64,000 bases of DNA from Hymenobacter sp. CRA2 (lineage in GTDB: Bacteria; Bacteroidota; Bacteroidia; Cytophagales; Hymenobacteraceae). This document shows positions 39,166 through 48,397 of the stretch, one piece after another. Where the stretch lies: assembly GCF_002007105.1 (NCBI RefSeq), contig NZ_MVBC01000003.1, positions 186,001-250,000 of the forward strand, in the 5' to 3' direction. The notes beneath the pieces were generated by a model. It was not told the DNA's origin. It ran no database searches and worked only from the letters and a program-made list of their open reading frames with translations. The stretch's first letter is position 1. Each line of letters starts with the position of its first letter. The position numbers were made by a program, and so were the translations under genes.

Positions 39166-40572
39166 ATGGCACATATTTTACGCTTTATCCGGCCGCTGAC
39201 CTGGCTGTTGCTCTTCAGCGGCAGCACTTTGCAGCTAAGTGCGCAAAACGCCGGCTGGGAACAATCCTACGGCACTTCCGCGCCCGAAACCTGCACGCAG
39301 ACCCTGCGTCAGCCCGACGGCAGCTACCTGCTCATCGGGGAAAGCGGCTCCTACGCAGCCCGGCGCCTGTACCTGCTGCTCACCACGGCCCACGGCCGGC
39401 AGCTGTGGGAGCGGCACGTTGCCATTCCGGGGCTGTCTGGTTTCGTGCTCCGCAAGGCTACGCAGAACAATGCGGGCGACCTGCTCCTGGCCCTCTACAC
39501 CGAGGGCATCGAAGGGCAGACGAATTACCTGGTGCAAACGAGTGCTACCGGCGTCACGCGCTGGATGCGCACCTTTCCGCCGACGGCCGATCTGCGCTGG
39601 GCGCAGGACCTGGCCCCCAGTCCCAATGGCGGCTTTATCGTGGGCATGAACTCGCTCACCGGCGCGGCCCTACTCTACCTCGCCGCCGACGGCACGCAGC
39701 TGCGGCAGCAGCCCATCAATGCCTCGCTGGCCACCGACCGCACCTGGATTGAGAAAATCTTCCCGGTGCCGGGCGGCATGCTCTTGTCGGTGCGGACGGG
39801 AATACAATCGGCTGGGCCGCAGGCTAAGCTGGTTTTTTACTCGTACGAAGGCACCCGCGGCCCGGAAACGACTCTGCCGAACGTCGACCCGGCCTACGGG
39901 CTGGTGCCGCTGGGAGGCAATGACTACCTGGCGCTGGGGCAGAAGGTGCACCGGTTTACGCTCGGCCAGAATACTGTGCAGTGGACCAGTCAGCTTTCGG
40001 CCGAACAAGGCATTTTTATGGCCCGCTACGGCGTGCTGACGCCTACCGGCAGCTGCCTGCTGTACGGCAGCTCCATTTTGGGCAGCCACGTGGCCCGGCT
40101 GCATCTGCTGCTGCTCGACGTGACTACCGGCCTGCTGCAGGAGCCCAGCAGCTCCGGCAACCAGGCCGTCGTCACGCTGTGCGCGGGCCTGCACCTGGGC
40201 CTGGGCGGCCTGTTTGCCGAGCCCGGCACGGGCGCGTACGTGGTAACCGGCTCGCGCGAAAGCGGGGCCGAAACCGAGGAAGTGTTTATGCGCGGCGGTT
40301 CGTTGGCCGACTTGGCTGCCCCCGTTCCCGCGACCATGCAGGCCTGGCCCAACCCCGCAGCGGATGCCGACGAGCTGCACGTGCAGGGGAGCGTTGCCGC
40401 GAGCGGCCCCCTGGCGCTGTACGATACGCAGGGGCGGCAAGTAAAATCCTGGCCGGCGGCGTCCACTGGCGCGGCCCGGCTCTCGCTACGGGGCGTACCG
40501 GCCGGGGTATATACCCTCGCCGGCACCGACGGCAAAGGACGCCCGGCGCGCATACGCATCTTCAAGCGGTAA
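39166..40572 (+). CDS. Exported T9SS cargo with C-terminal sorting domain
   Basis: 468 residues from the ATG at 39166 (MAHILRFIRPLTWLLLFSGS; signal peptide ending near LSAQ, residue 27). The middle region (about 30-385) has repeated strands with GWEQSYGTSAPETCTQTLRQ, DGSYLLIGESGSY and GGFIVGMNS, a beta-propeller-like pattern common in Bacteroidota extracellular proteins. The last 75 residues are a type A sorting domain: MQAWPNPAADADELHVQGSV, GPLALYDTQGRQV, RGVPAGVYTLAGTDGK, ending RIRIFKR. It is therefore exported by the type IX system and attached outside. It lies between the two carboxypeptidase-like paralogues, 18 bases before the second. Confidence 0.82.
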   Translation: MAHILRFIRPLTWLLLFSGSTLQLSAQNAGWEQSYGTSAPETCTQTLRQPDGSYLLIGESGSYAARRLYLLLTTAHGRQLWERHVAIPGLSGFVLRKATQNNAGDLLLALYTEGIEGQTNYLVQTSATGVTRWMRTFPPTADLRWAQDLAPSPNGGFIVGMNSLTGAALLYLAADGTQLRQQPINASLATDRTWIEKIFPVPGGMLLSVRTGIQSAGPQAKLVFYSYEGTRGPETTLPNVDPAYGLVPLGGNDYLALGQKVHRFTLGQNTVQWTSQLSAEQGIFMARYGVLTPTGSCLLYGSSILGSHVARLHLLLLDVTTGLLQEPSSSGNQAVVTLCAGLHLGLGGLFAEPGTGAYVVTGSRESGAETEEVFMRGGSLADLAAPVPATMQAWPNPAADADELHVQGSVAASGPLALYDTQGRQVKSWPAASTGAARLSLRGVPAGVYTLAGTDGKGRPARIRIFKR

Positions 40573-40590
40573 CCTCGGCAGCTCAGGCGA

Positions 40591-41847
40591 ATGGCCACCA
40601 GACTCTATTGCCGCGGTCTTCTGCTGCTGTTGTGGCTGGCCGCCTGCGTCCTGGCGCGGCCGGCAGTGGCCCAAACCACCATCACCGGCGAAGTACGCGA
40701 CTCCGTGACGCAGGCGCCGCTGCCCTTCGCCAGCGTGTTTTTGGCCAATACCACCCGCGGCACCACTACCGATGAAGCCGGCCGGTTCCAGTTGTCGAAC
40801 GTACCGGAGGGCAGCTACGACGTGATAGTATCATACCTGGGCTACCGCCTGGCCACGCAAAGCGTGCTGGTAGGCAAGCAGCCAGTGAGCGTGCAGTTGC
40901 GGCCCGCCCCGGTCAGCAAGCAGCTGGCGGGCGTGGTCATCCGGGCCCGGCGCCACCGCAACCGCCCCGAGGACTACCAGGTCTTTGCCGACCTGCTGCT
41001 GGGGCGCACAAGCTTTTCGCGTCAGTGCCGCATTCGCAACCCTGACGGTGTGCGCGTAGACTTCGACATGAAATCCAGCGAGCTGACGGCCGAAGCGCCG
41101 GAGTACCTGCAGGTCGACAACTTCGCGCTGGGCTACCGCATCAGGTTTTATGGCCTGCACCTGAGCTACCAAAGCCAGTTGCTGGCGTACTATGCCTGGC
41201 CCGTGTTTGAGGAATTGCCGACGCGCAGCGCGGCGCAGCGGGCCCGGTGGGCCGCCAACCGGCGCCGCGCTTATTTTGGCTCCCTGACGCATTTTCTGCG
41301 CTGCGTGCGCACCGACCGGCTAGCCGAGGAAGGCTTCGTGGCCAACCGGCTGCGGCGCGTGCCTAACCCGCGCTGGGTACGCGCCGATAGCGCCCTGAAA
41401 GCGCAGCGCCAAGCCCACGCAGGCAAGGTATGGTACCCCAATGACTCGCTGATGCGCTTGTACTCGCAGGAGCCGCAGCAGCTGGGCTACCTCTACACCC
41501 GCCCCCTGCCCGCCGACAGCCTCCGCCGCGTGCTGCCGGGCGGTGAGCAGGTACAGCTGTACTTTCCGCACCTGACGCAGGTGACTTACTCCGGCGAGCA
41601 GCCCGATCCGGCCTACACGCCGCGCCCCGGCACGGGGCAGGCCGCGGCGCAGCCCAATGAGCAAATCTCGGTGCTGCACCTGATTGGCCCGCAATCCATC
41701 ATTTCGCCTTCGGGCCAGCTGCAGAACCCGTTGGCGGTGTTTACGGAAGGCTACTGGGGCTTTGAAAAAGTGGGCGAGCTGCTGCCCTTCGACTACGAAC
41801 CCGCCTTGGTGCCCGTGGTCATTGGGGGTGCGGGCAAGAAAGAGTAG
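40591..41847 (+). CDS. Exported protein with carboxypeptidase-like regulatory domain (paralogue 2)
   Basis: 418 residues from the ATG at 40591 (MATRLYCRGLLLLLWLAACV; signal peptide ending near AVAQ). Same plan as the gene at 37577: a CarboxypepD_reg-like domain (GEVRDSVTQAPLPFASVFLA, DEAGRFQLSNVPEGSYDVIV, SYLGYRL) followed by about 300 residues of unknown fold with shared blocks (FSRQCRIRNPDGVRV, AYFGSLTHFLRCVRTDRL, EGYWGFEKVGELLPFDYEP). The two were probably produced by duplication. It is likely to be in one transcript with the T9SS protein just upstream. Function unknown. Confidence 0.82.
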   Translation: MATRLYCRGLLLLLWLAACVLARPAVAQTTITGEVRDSVTQAPLPFASVFLANTTRGTTTDEAGRFQLSNVPEGSYDVIVSYLGYRLATQSVLVGKQPVSVQLRPAPVSKQLAGVVIRARRHRNRPEDYQVFADLLLGRTSFSRQCRIRNPDGVRVDFDMKSSELTAEAPEYLQVDNFALGYRIRFYGLHLSYQSQLLAYYAWPVFEELPTRSAAQRARWAANRRRAYFGSLTHFLRCVRTDRLAEEGFVANRLRRVPNPRWVRADSALKAQRQAHAGKVWYPNDSLMRLYSQEPQQLGYLYTRPLPADSLRRVLPGGEQVQLYFPHLTQVTYSGEQPDPAYTPRPGTGQAAAQPNEQISVLHLIGPQSIISPSGQLQNPLAVFTEGYWGFEKVGELLPFDYEPALVPVVIGGAGKKE

Positions 41848-41855
41848 GTTTGCGC

Positions 41856-41882
41856 AGGCCGCGCGGCGTTGCCGCGCGGCCT
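41856..41882 (+). terminator. GC-rich hairpin after the 40591 gene
   Basis: AGGCCGCGCGGC and GCCGCGCGGCCT pair over 12 bases with a 3-base loop, eight bases after the stop codon. There is no T run. Confidence 0.5.
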
Positions 41883-41913
41883 TAGCCTCGCTCTTTCCCC
41901 ATTCCCAACCTCT

Positions 41914-42618
41914 ATGATCAATAAAGTAGTGGCCGACGCGCAGGCCGCGCTGCAGGGCCTCACCGACGGCATGACGCTGATGCTCGGCGGCTTCGGCCTG
42001 TGCGGCATTCCCGAAAACAGCATTCAGGAAATCCTGCGCCTGGGCGTCAAGAACCTGACGTGCATCTCCAACAACGCCGGCGTCGATGACTTCGGCATCG
42101 GGCTCCTGCTGCAGCAGCGGCAGGTGAAGAAGATGATTTCCAGCTACGTAGGCGAAAACGCCGAGTTTGAGCGGCAGCTGCTCTCGGGCGAGCTGGAAGT
42201 AGAGCTGATTCCGCAGGGTACGTTGGCCGAACGCTGCCGCGCCGGCGGGGCGGGCATTCCGGCCTTCTATACCCCCGCGGGCTACGGCACGGAAGTGGGC
42301 GAAGGCAAGGAAAGCCGCGAATTCAACGGCAAGATGTACCTGCTGGAAACCGCCCTGCACGCCGATTACGCCCTGGTGAAAGCCTGGAAGGGCGACACGG
42401 CCGGCAACCTCATCTACAAGGGCACGGCCCGCAACTTCAACCCAATGATGGCCACGGCCGGCAAAATCACGGTGGCGGAAGTGGAAGAACTGGTGCCCGC
42501 CGGCGAGCTGGACCCCAACCAGATTCACACACCCGGCATCTACGTGCAGCGCATCTTCCAGGGCAAGGACTACGAGAAGCGCATCGAGCAGCGCACCGTG
42601 CGCGCCGCCGCGCAGTAA
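41914..42618 (+). CDS. scoA: 3-oxoacid CoA-transferase subunit A
   Basis: 234 residues from the ATG at 41914 ([20 protein letters not shown]). With subunit B it moves CoA between succinyl-CoA and 3-oxoacids such as acetoacetate, in ketone body and acid catabolism. Motifs are [71 protein letters not shown] and [12 protein letters not shown]. Length is typical for a separate A subunit. Its partner (43969) follows after an intervening serine hydrolase gene, an unusual arrangement. Confidence 0.93.
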   Translation: MINKVVADAQAALQGLTDGMTLMLGGFGLCGIPENSIQEILRLGVKNLTCISNNAGVDDFGIGLLLQQRQVKKMISSYVGENAEFERQLLSGELEVELIPQGTLAERCRAGGAGIPAFYTPAGYGTEVGEGKESREFNGKMYLLETALHADYALVKAWKGDTAGNLIYKGTARNFNPMMATAGKITVAEVEELVPAGELDPNQIHTPGIYVQRIFQGKDYEKRIEQRTVRAAAQ

Positions 42619-42640
42619 CCCGCCCCATCTTCCGAAAGCT

Positions 42641-43951
42641 ATGAAACAGGCCGCTTCCGTTCTATTGCTTGCCCTGGTACTCGGCCACGGCGCCGTGGCC
42701 CAAACGTCCGCGCCGGCCAAAAAGGCCAAGCGCACCGCCGCGCCTGCGCTGGTAGCGCAGCCCCGCCCCCAGCCCGGCCTCGACCAGCTCCTGCAGGAGT
42801 ACACGAGCACGGAGCGGGAGCCCGGCGCTATTGCCCTGGTGGCGCAAAACGGCAAGGTTATCTACTGCCGGGCCTTCGGCTACGCCGACGTGGCGGCCAA
42901 AACGCCGCTGCAGCCCGACGCCATTTTCCGCATTGCCTCGCAGACCAAGGCTGTGGCCAGCGTGGGGCTGATGCTGCTCTACGACGAGGGCAAGTTTCAG
43001 CTCGACGACCCGGTGAGCAAGTACCTGCCGGCTTTTGCTCACCCGCAGGTGCTGGCTTCGTTCAACCCCAAAGACTCCAGCTACACCACCGTGCCGGCCC
43101 GGTCGGAAATAACCATTCGGCAGCTGCTCACGCACACCTCGGGGCTGGGCTACCCGGTTATCGGCAGCCCGGAAGCCCGTGCCATCTATGCCAAAGCCGG
43201 TATTCCGAGCGGTATCGGCACGCCCGGTGGGCTGCTGGCTACCTCGATGGACAAGCTCGGCGCTTTGCCGCTGCTGCACCAGCCGGGGGAGCGGTTTACC
43301 TACGGGCTGAGCGTGGACGTGGTGGGCCGGCTGGTGGAAGTGCTCAGCGGACAGCCGCTCGATGCGTTCTTGCGGCGGCGCCTGTTTGAGCCGCTGGGTA
43401 TGCGCGACACCTACTTCTACCTGCCCGCCGACCGGCAAAACCGGCTGGCCGTGCTCTACACCGAAGACGCGCAAACGAAAAAGACGGTGCCCATGCCGGC
43501 CACGGGCAACATGACGCCGGACTACCCCAAAGCGGCCGGCACGTACTTTTCCGGCGGCGCGGGCCTCTCGTCCACCATCGATGACTACGCCGTGCTGCTG
43601 CAGATGCTGCTCAACGAGGGCGAGTACGGCGGCCGGCGCCTGCTGCAGCCCGCCACCGTGCGCCTGATGACCACCAACCAGATCGGGGCCCTCGAACAGG
43701 GCGGCAACAAGTTCGGCCTGGGCTTCAGCATCACCACGGCGGCCACGGCCGCGAAATCCGGCCTTTCGGAAGGCAGCTACGAGTGGGGCGGCATCTTCGG
43801 CACCACCTACTGGGTCGACCCCAAGCTGAAGGTGGTGGCCCTGCTCTACACCCAGAAATACCCCAACACCACCGCCCGCGACCTGCCCGCCAAGTTCAAG
43901 CAGCAGGTGCGGCAGGCGGTAACGGCCGCGTCGGCCCCCTCGACCAACTAA
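42641..43951 (+). CDS. Serine hydrolase of the beta-lactamase / penicillin-binding fold
   Basis: 436 residues from the ATG at 42641 ([20 protein letters not shown]; signal peptide ending near AVAQ, residue 21). The class C beta-lactamase-like fold shows the S-x-x-K motif as Ser100-Gln-Thr-Lys103 ([16 protein letters not shown]), Y-x-x in [29 protein letters not shown] and the [16 protein letters not shown] segment. Such enzymes act as esterases, D-amino-peptidases or, rarely, beta-lactamases. The protein is exported while its operon neighbours are cytoplasmic, so its place between the CoA-transferase subunits is odd. Possible substrates include short hydroxyalkanoate oligomers; that is only a guess. 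Confidence 0.88.
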   Translation: MKQAASVLLLALVLGHGAVAQTSAPAKKAKRTAAPALVAQPRPQPGLDQLLQEYTSTEREPGAIALVAQNGKVIYCRAFGYADVAAKTPLQPDAIFRIASQTKAVASVGLMLLYDEGKFQLDDPVSKYLPAFAHPQVLASFNPKDSSYTTVPARSEITIRQLLTHTSGLGYPVIGSPEARAIYAKAGIPSGIGTPGGLLATSMDKLGALPLLHQPGERFTYGLSVDVVGRLVEVLSGQPLDAFLRRRLFEPLGMRDTYFYLPADRQNRLAVLYTEDAQTKKTVPMPATGNMTPDYPKAAGTYFSGGAGLSSTIDDYAVLLQMLLNEGEYGGRRLLQPATVRLMTTNQIGALEQGGNKFGLGFSITTAATAAKSGLSEGSYEWGGIFGTTYWVDPKLKVVALLYTQKYPNTTARDLPAKFKQQVRQAVTAASAPSTN

Positions 43952-43968
43952 CCTCTGCTCCCACCTCC

Positions 43969-44628
43969 ATGCTTGATAAACACGGCATTGCCCGGCGCAT
44001 CGCGCAAGAAGTAAAAGACGGCTACTACGTCAATCTCGGCATCGGCATTCCCACGCTGGTGGCCAACTATATACCCCAGGGCATCAACGTGGTGCTGCAA
44101 TCCGAGAACGGGCTGCTGGGCATGGGCCCCTTCCCCACCGACGCGGAAGTCGACCCAGACCTGATCAACGCCGGCAAGCAGACCGTGACCACGCTGCCCG
44201 GCTCCTCGCTCTTCTCCTCGGCCGAGTCGTTTGCCATGATTCGCGGGGAACACGTGGACCTGACCATTCTCGGCGCCATGGAGGTATCCGAGCGCGGCGA
44301 CATTGCCAACTGGAAGATTCCGGGCAAGATGGTGAAGGGCATGGGTGGCGCCATGGACCTAGTGGCATCTGCCAAGAACATCATCGTAGCCATGCAGCAC
44401 GTGGCCAAGGACGGCTCCTCCAAGCTGCTTACCGACTGCACTCTGCCCATCACCGGCCTGCGCTGCGTGAAGAAAATCGTGACCGAGCTGGCCGTGCTCG
44501 ACGTGACGCCCGACGGCTTCGTGCTGCGCGAGCGGGCGCCGGGCGTGACGGTGGAGCAGATTCAGCAGGCCACCGCCGGCAAGCTCGTCATTCCGGCGGC
44601 CGGTGTGCCCGAAATGACGGGTGTGTAG
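43969..44628 (+). CDS. scoB: 3-oxoacid CoA-transferase subunit B
   Basis: 219 residues from the ATG at 43969 ([20 protein letters not shown]). Catalytic subunit of the CoA-transferase: the active-site Glu lies in [14 protein letters not shown]. Other motifs are [34 protein letters not shown] and [13 protein letters not shown]. It lies 17 bases after the serine hydrolase and ends the operon; a 15-bp terminator follows. Confidence 0.94.
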   Translation: MLDKHGIARRIAQEVKDGYYVNLGIGIPTLVANYIPQGINVVLQSENGLLGMGPFPTDAEVDPDLINAGKQTVTTLPGSSLFSSAESFAMIRGEHVDLTILGAMEVSERGDIANWKIPGKMVKGMGGAMDLVASAKNIIVAMQHVAKDGSSKLLTDCTLPITGLRCVKKIVTELAVLDVTPDGFVLRERAPGVTVEQIQQATAGKLVIPAAGVPEMTGV

Positions 44629-44654
44629 CGCCCAGCTGCCAACCAACCCTGACG

Positions 44655-44688
44655 AAAAGGCCCGCTGCGGATTCGCAGCGGGCCTTTT
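44655..44688. terminator. Strong bidirectional terminator between convergent genes
   Basis: AAAAGGCCCGCTGCG and CGCAGCGGGCCTTTT form a perfect 15-bp stem with a 4-base loop. It serves both the CoA-transferase operon and the convergent T9SS gene at 44700. Confidence 0.88.
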
Positions 44689-44699
44689 CATTGGCAGAG

Positions 44700-47600
44700 C
44701 TATTGGATAATGACCCGTTGGGCCGGCAGCGGCTCCCCGTTGGGCAGCCAGATGCGCAGCAAATACAGCCCCGCGGCCCGACCAGCGGTAGGCAGTTGCC
44801 ACTCGCCACTGCGGGCAGCGCGCAGGCTGCCGGCCTGCGCGGCCACGCGCTGGCCCACGGGCGAAAGCCACTCCACGCGCGTTTTGGCGGCGTCGGTGCC
44901 GGCAGGCAGCTTCACCGTAAGCAGATGGCCGGCGGGCACCGGGTTGGGCCACAGCTCCACCCGCGAACGGGCGGCCGCAGCCCGGGCGGGCAGCGCCGTA
45001 GCCGACTGCACGCAGAGGGTAAAGTCGCCGATGACGTTTTGGCCCGACGAGCCATTGGCCACGGCCAAGTAGTACGGCTGGCCCGGCGTGAGGGCGTCGA
45101 ACAACACGGTGCCCAGCGCCCGCGGCGCCAGGTTTTCCACGATGGTGTTTTGGCAGCTCACTAGCTGCAGCGGGCCGCTGCAGGTGCCGCCAGCCGTAAC
45201 GGGGCGATATAGGCGGGCCGAGGCTACTGTGACGTCTTCGCAGCGCAGGGTGAAGGCCGTGCTGGTGGGCACCACGCGGTACCACACATCCACCGCGCCG
45301 GTGTACCCGCAGTTGGATACCGGCATGCGCACCCCAGGCGTGGTGGTGGAGCTGCTGGCGCCGGTGGTGGTACCCGCTACCGGCGCAGTGCATTGCCCGG
45401 AGGCGTCGAGGGCCAGGGGCAGCGCCCCGCAGGGTTCGTCGTTGGTGATTACGGAGCGCAGGCAGAGCGTGAAGCGCAGGCCCGGCTCCGGGTCGGGCAG
45501 GGTGCTGAAGATGCGCACGTAATAGGTGCGGCCCGGCACCAGGAAGTTGGAGCCGATCCGGGGACTGGTGACGCGGATGCCACCGGTCCACGACGTGGCC
45601 CCGGCGGAGCTCTGCGTGGGCGATTCGCGTAGCTCCATGCCGCCCTGCAGCACCTGGTCGCCGCGCAGATACAGGACCATGCCCGAGGATGTGCGGCCCG
45701 CCGGTGCGGCCGGCGCCACGAAGCTGAACCACACGTCACGCTGCGGCGCGTTGGTGCCGCTCGGCGGAATCGAGACCGTGGCCCCGTCCAGGGTAAAGGC
45801 CGTGGGGCTGGTGCACTCCCCGGCCGACTGCGACATGGTCAGCGGCAAAGCGCCGGCAGCTTCGTCATTGGCTGGTGCCGGCCAATCGTTCAGCGCTATT
45901 TCGAAGGTAGCTTCGCCATCGGGCTTGGTGGCGGTAGGCCAAGCCACCGTCAGCACCCGCACCCAGTACGTGCGGCCCACCGTGAGCCCCGAGAGCAGCA
46001 GGCGCCCGGGCAGCGACGAAGGATTGGGCTGCCCCGAGAAGACCGGGTCGATGGCCCGGGCCAGGGCACACGCCAACCGCTGCGGGGTGGCGCCGGTGGC
46101 GCAAGGCGGCCCATTCGGACTATCAAGGACTTCCATTACCGCGTCGCGGGTGGTGCTCAGGTGCAGCGCGTGGCGCGTGGCCGTAGCCACGAAGGAATAC
46201 CACACGTCGGAGCCGCCGTTGGGCGCCGGGTTAGGCAAAGAAGTGGGCGCGGCGTAGCAGGGCGAAGTGGGGCGCGGCGGACCGGTGAGGGTAGTTGCCC
46301 CGTCGAGCGTGCCCGGGGTACCCGGCGCCAGCGGCGGCGTCACGGTCAGCGGCACGGAACCGGCGCAGTCGTCGTTGGCGGGTGGCGCGGCCAGCCGGCT
46401 TACGGCCACGATAAACGTCGCGTCTTCGAGCTGCACGGTTTCCCACTGGTTGTACACCCGCAGCAGGTAGGTGGTGCCGGGCGTAAGGCCCGTCAGTGGC
46501 AGGCGCCCGAGGCTATTAGCGGGCACCACCACGCACAATTGGTAATTGACTGGCCCGGTGGTGCAATTGCTCAGCACCTCCACGGCTGCCTGAAAGCGGG
46601 GCCGCAGCTGCACCTCCGCCACGCCGCCGACCGGGGCCACAAACTGGTACCACACATCCTTCGACGGCCCGCCCCCACCGAGTGCGCACGCGCCCAGCCC
46701 CGACTGGCCCACGCCGCTGGCGGTAGCGCCCCGCACCGTGCCGGCCGTGCCCGCGCTGCCCGGGGCCGGGTCCACTACCAAGGGTTGGGCGTTGGCGCAG
46801 TTGTCGTTGGCCGGCACCGGCGGCGCGCCGCCCAGCACTACCAGCGAAAACCAGGTGAAACCGGGCGTGAGCTGGTACACGCGGATAAAGTAGGTCTGCC
46901 CGATGTTCAGGTTGGTGTAGCGCAGCGGTGCCGGGCTGACGGCGCACGCCAGGCTGCCGCGCCCCGGTTCGTAATTGTCGCGCAGCTCTACCACAAAGGC
47001 ATTGGTGTGGCCACTGCCCGCCTTCACCTGAATTTCGTGGGTGGTTTCGGTTGCCCGAAAGGCGTACCACACGTCGCGGGCATCGGCGGGGCCGCCGCAG
47101 GTGGTGCTGGCGGGCAACGATACGGAGGCATCCTGGCAGTTGCCGCCGGTGAGGTTGGACTCGCGGGTGGTCTTGGACACCTGCACCCACACGGCGCTGC
47201 GGCCTTCGTCGTTGGCGGCGGGCGTGTACGTGCGGAAGCTCCTGCGGGTGCTGAGGGCCGGCGTCACGCTGCTGCCGCAGTCCATTTCCACCAAGTATTC
47301 ATAATCGGTATCGGGCAGCAGGCCCGTCAGCGTAGCCGAATCACCCGGGACGCCGGCTACCACTTGCGCAGCGGCATTGCCGGGCACGAATCCCGGAGGG
47401 CCGTAGTACACCCGCGCCGTACCGCCGGCCCCCTGCTGGCTTCGTATCCACGTGACCTTGGCCGTGGTGCGGCCCAGGCGGTCCAGGCTCACGGATTGCG
47501 GACCAACGCAGGACGGTTGGGTATTGGGCGTGGGCGTGAAGCGAAACAGCTGCCCGCTCGCTGGTTTGGTCAGAATACCCGTGTACGACCCGCTGGGGTT

Positions 47601-48251
47601 CAACGCAGGCGCGGCGCTCAGGTCGCTTACCATGAGGGTCCGGTCGTTGCGCAGGGCGTAATCGTAGAGGCTCACCCCCACGTAGGCGGCGCTGTAGGGC
47701 TGCGTATTGTCGACGCTGCCGGCTTCCGAGCGGTAGCTGTACTCGATGCGGTTGGCCCCTTCGTAGAGCCGCACCTGAAACGATACCACGGCCTGCGGGG
47801 CGCCTTTGCCCCAGCGCCAGTTCAGCCACTCCATGGCGAAGACGCGGTTGGGCGCCGTGCCTGTGGTGGCGTACCGCGCCGTGCCGCCGGCCCCGCTCAA
47901 ATCGGCCCACAGTGGCGCCAGAAACGCGTCGCCGACCCGTCTGAAATACAAGGACCCGGATTCAGGGCTTGAACTCGTCGGTACACCGTGCGCGTCGAAA
48001 CTCAGCCAGCCATTCGACGATATGGAGACGTCGGTATAATAGTAGCTACCCAGCACGAAGCTGAAGCCCAGCGGCACGCGCGTGGCCAGCGCGTCGTCGG
48101 TTTGGAGAGCGGGCAGCGGCTGCGCGCCCGTGCTCAGCGGCGCGTACGTACCGGCCGCGGCCTGAAACGTGTAGCCGTTGAGCGTTTGGGCTCGTCCAGC
48201 GGTGGCACTTAGCCACCAGAGCAGAATAAGCAGCGAGTAAAATCGGGTCAT
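44700..48251 (-). CDS. Large T9SS-secreted protein with fibronectin III and repeated modules
   Basis: 1183 residues from the ATG at 48251 (MTRFYSLLILLWWLSATAGR; cleavage near GRAQ). The first 240 residues are a beta-rich head (FSFVLGSYYYTDVSISSNGW). A fibronectin type III domain follows at about 245-345 (SVSLDRLGRTTAKVTWIRSQ, LLPDTDYEYLVEMDCGSS). After it come about five modules of 120-160 residues that start with NDEGRSAVWV, NDNCANAQPL, NDDCAGSVPL, NDEAAGALPL and NDEPCGALPL and contain DVWYQFVAP-like and GTTYLLRVYNQ-like segments. The C-terminal 85 residues are a type A sorting domain (VELWPNPVPAGHLLTVKLP, RAAGLYLLRIWLPNGE). Probably a surface adhesin; no catalytic motif is seen. Confidence 0.85.
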   Translation of the reverse strand: MTRFYSLLILLWWLSATAGRAQTLNGYTFQAAAGTYAPLSTGAQPLPALQTDDALATRVPLGFSFVLGSYYYTDVSISSNGWLSFDAHGVPTSSSPESGSLYFRRVGDAFLAPLWADLSGAGGTARYATTGTAPNRVFAMEWLNWRWGKGAPQAVVSFQVRLYEGANRIEYSYRSEAGSVDNTQPYSAAYVGVSLYDYALRNDRTLMVSDLSAAPALNPSGSYTGILTKPASGQLFRFTPTPNTQPSCVGPQSVSLDRLGRTTAKVTWIRSQQGAGGTARVYYGPPGFVPGNAAAQVVAGVPGDSATLTGLLPDTDYEYLVEMDCGSSVTPALSTRRSFRTYTPAANDEGRSAVWVQVSKTTRESNLTGGNCQDASVSLPASTTCGGPADARDVWYAFRATETTHEIQVKAGSGHTNAFVVELRDNYEPGRGSLACAVSPAPLRYTNLNIGQTYFIRVYQLTPGFTWFSLVVLGGAPPVPANDNCANAQPLVVDPAPGSAGTAGTVRGATASGVGQSGLGACALGGGGPSKDVWYQFVAPVGGVAEVQLRPRFQAAVEVLSNCTTGPVNYQLCVVVPANSLGRLPLTGLTPGTTYLLRVYNQWETVQLEDATFIVAVSRLAAPPANDDCAGSVPLTVTPPLAPGTPGTLDGATTLTGPPRPTSPCYAAPTSLPNPAPNGGSDVWYSFVATATRHALHLSTTRDAVMEVLDSPNGPPCATGATPQRLACALARAIDPVFSGQPNPSSLPGRLLLSGLTVGRTYWVRVLTVAWPTATKPDGEATFEIALNDWPAPANDEAAGALPLTMSQSAGECTSPTAFTLDGATVSIPPSGTNAPQRDVWFSFVAPAAPAGRTSSGMVLYLRGDQVLQGGMELRESPTQSSAGATSWTGGIRVTSPRIGSNFLVPGRTYYVRIFSTLPDPEPGLRFTLCLRSVITNDEPCGALPLALDASGQCTAPVAGTTTGASSSTTTPGVRMPVSNCGYTGAVDVWYRVVPTSTAFTLRCEDVTVASARLYRPVTAGGTCSGPLQLVSCQNTIVENLAPRALGTVLFDALTPGQPYYLAVANGSSGQNVIGDFTLCVQSATALPARAAAARSRVELWPNPVPAGHLLTVKLPAGTDAAKTRVEWLSPVGQRVAAQAGSLRAARSGEWQLPTAGRAAGLYLLRIWLPNGEPLPAQRVIIQ

Positions 48252-48397
48252 ACGGATGCGTTAGAGACAGAATAAAATCAGGGCGCGTGAAGCTACTATA
48301 CTGTCGGGATTATATACATCACTGAACCGATTTAACACCCGGAAACTCCCGGCGCCCAGCCGCGGCGCTATATTGCTGATTCATAACCATGCTGCCT

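Noticed and set aside
41914-44628. Serine hydrolase as an antibiotic resistance beta-lactamase
   Set aside because: The fold is shared by many esterases and peptidases; operon context with CoA-transferase does not suggest resistance.
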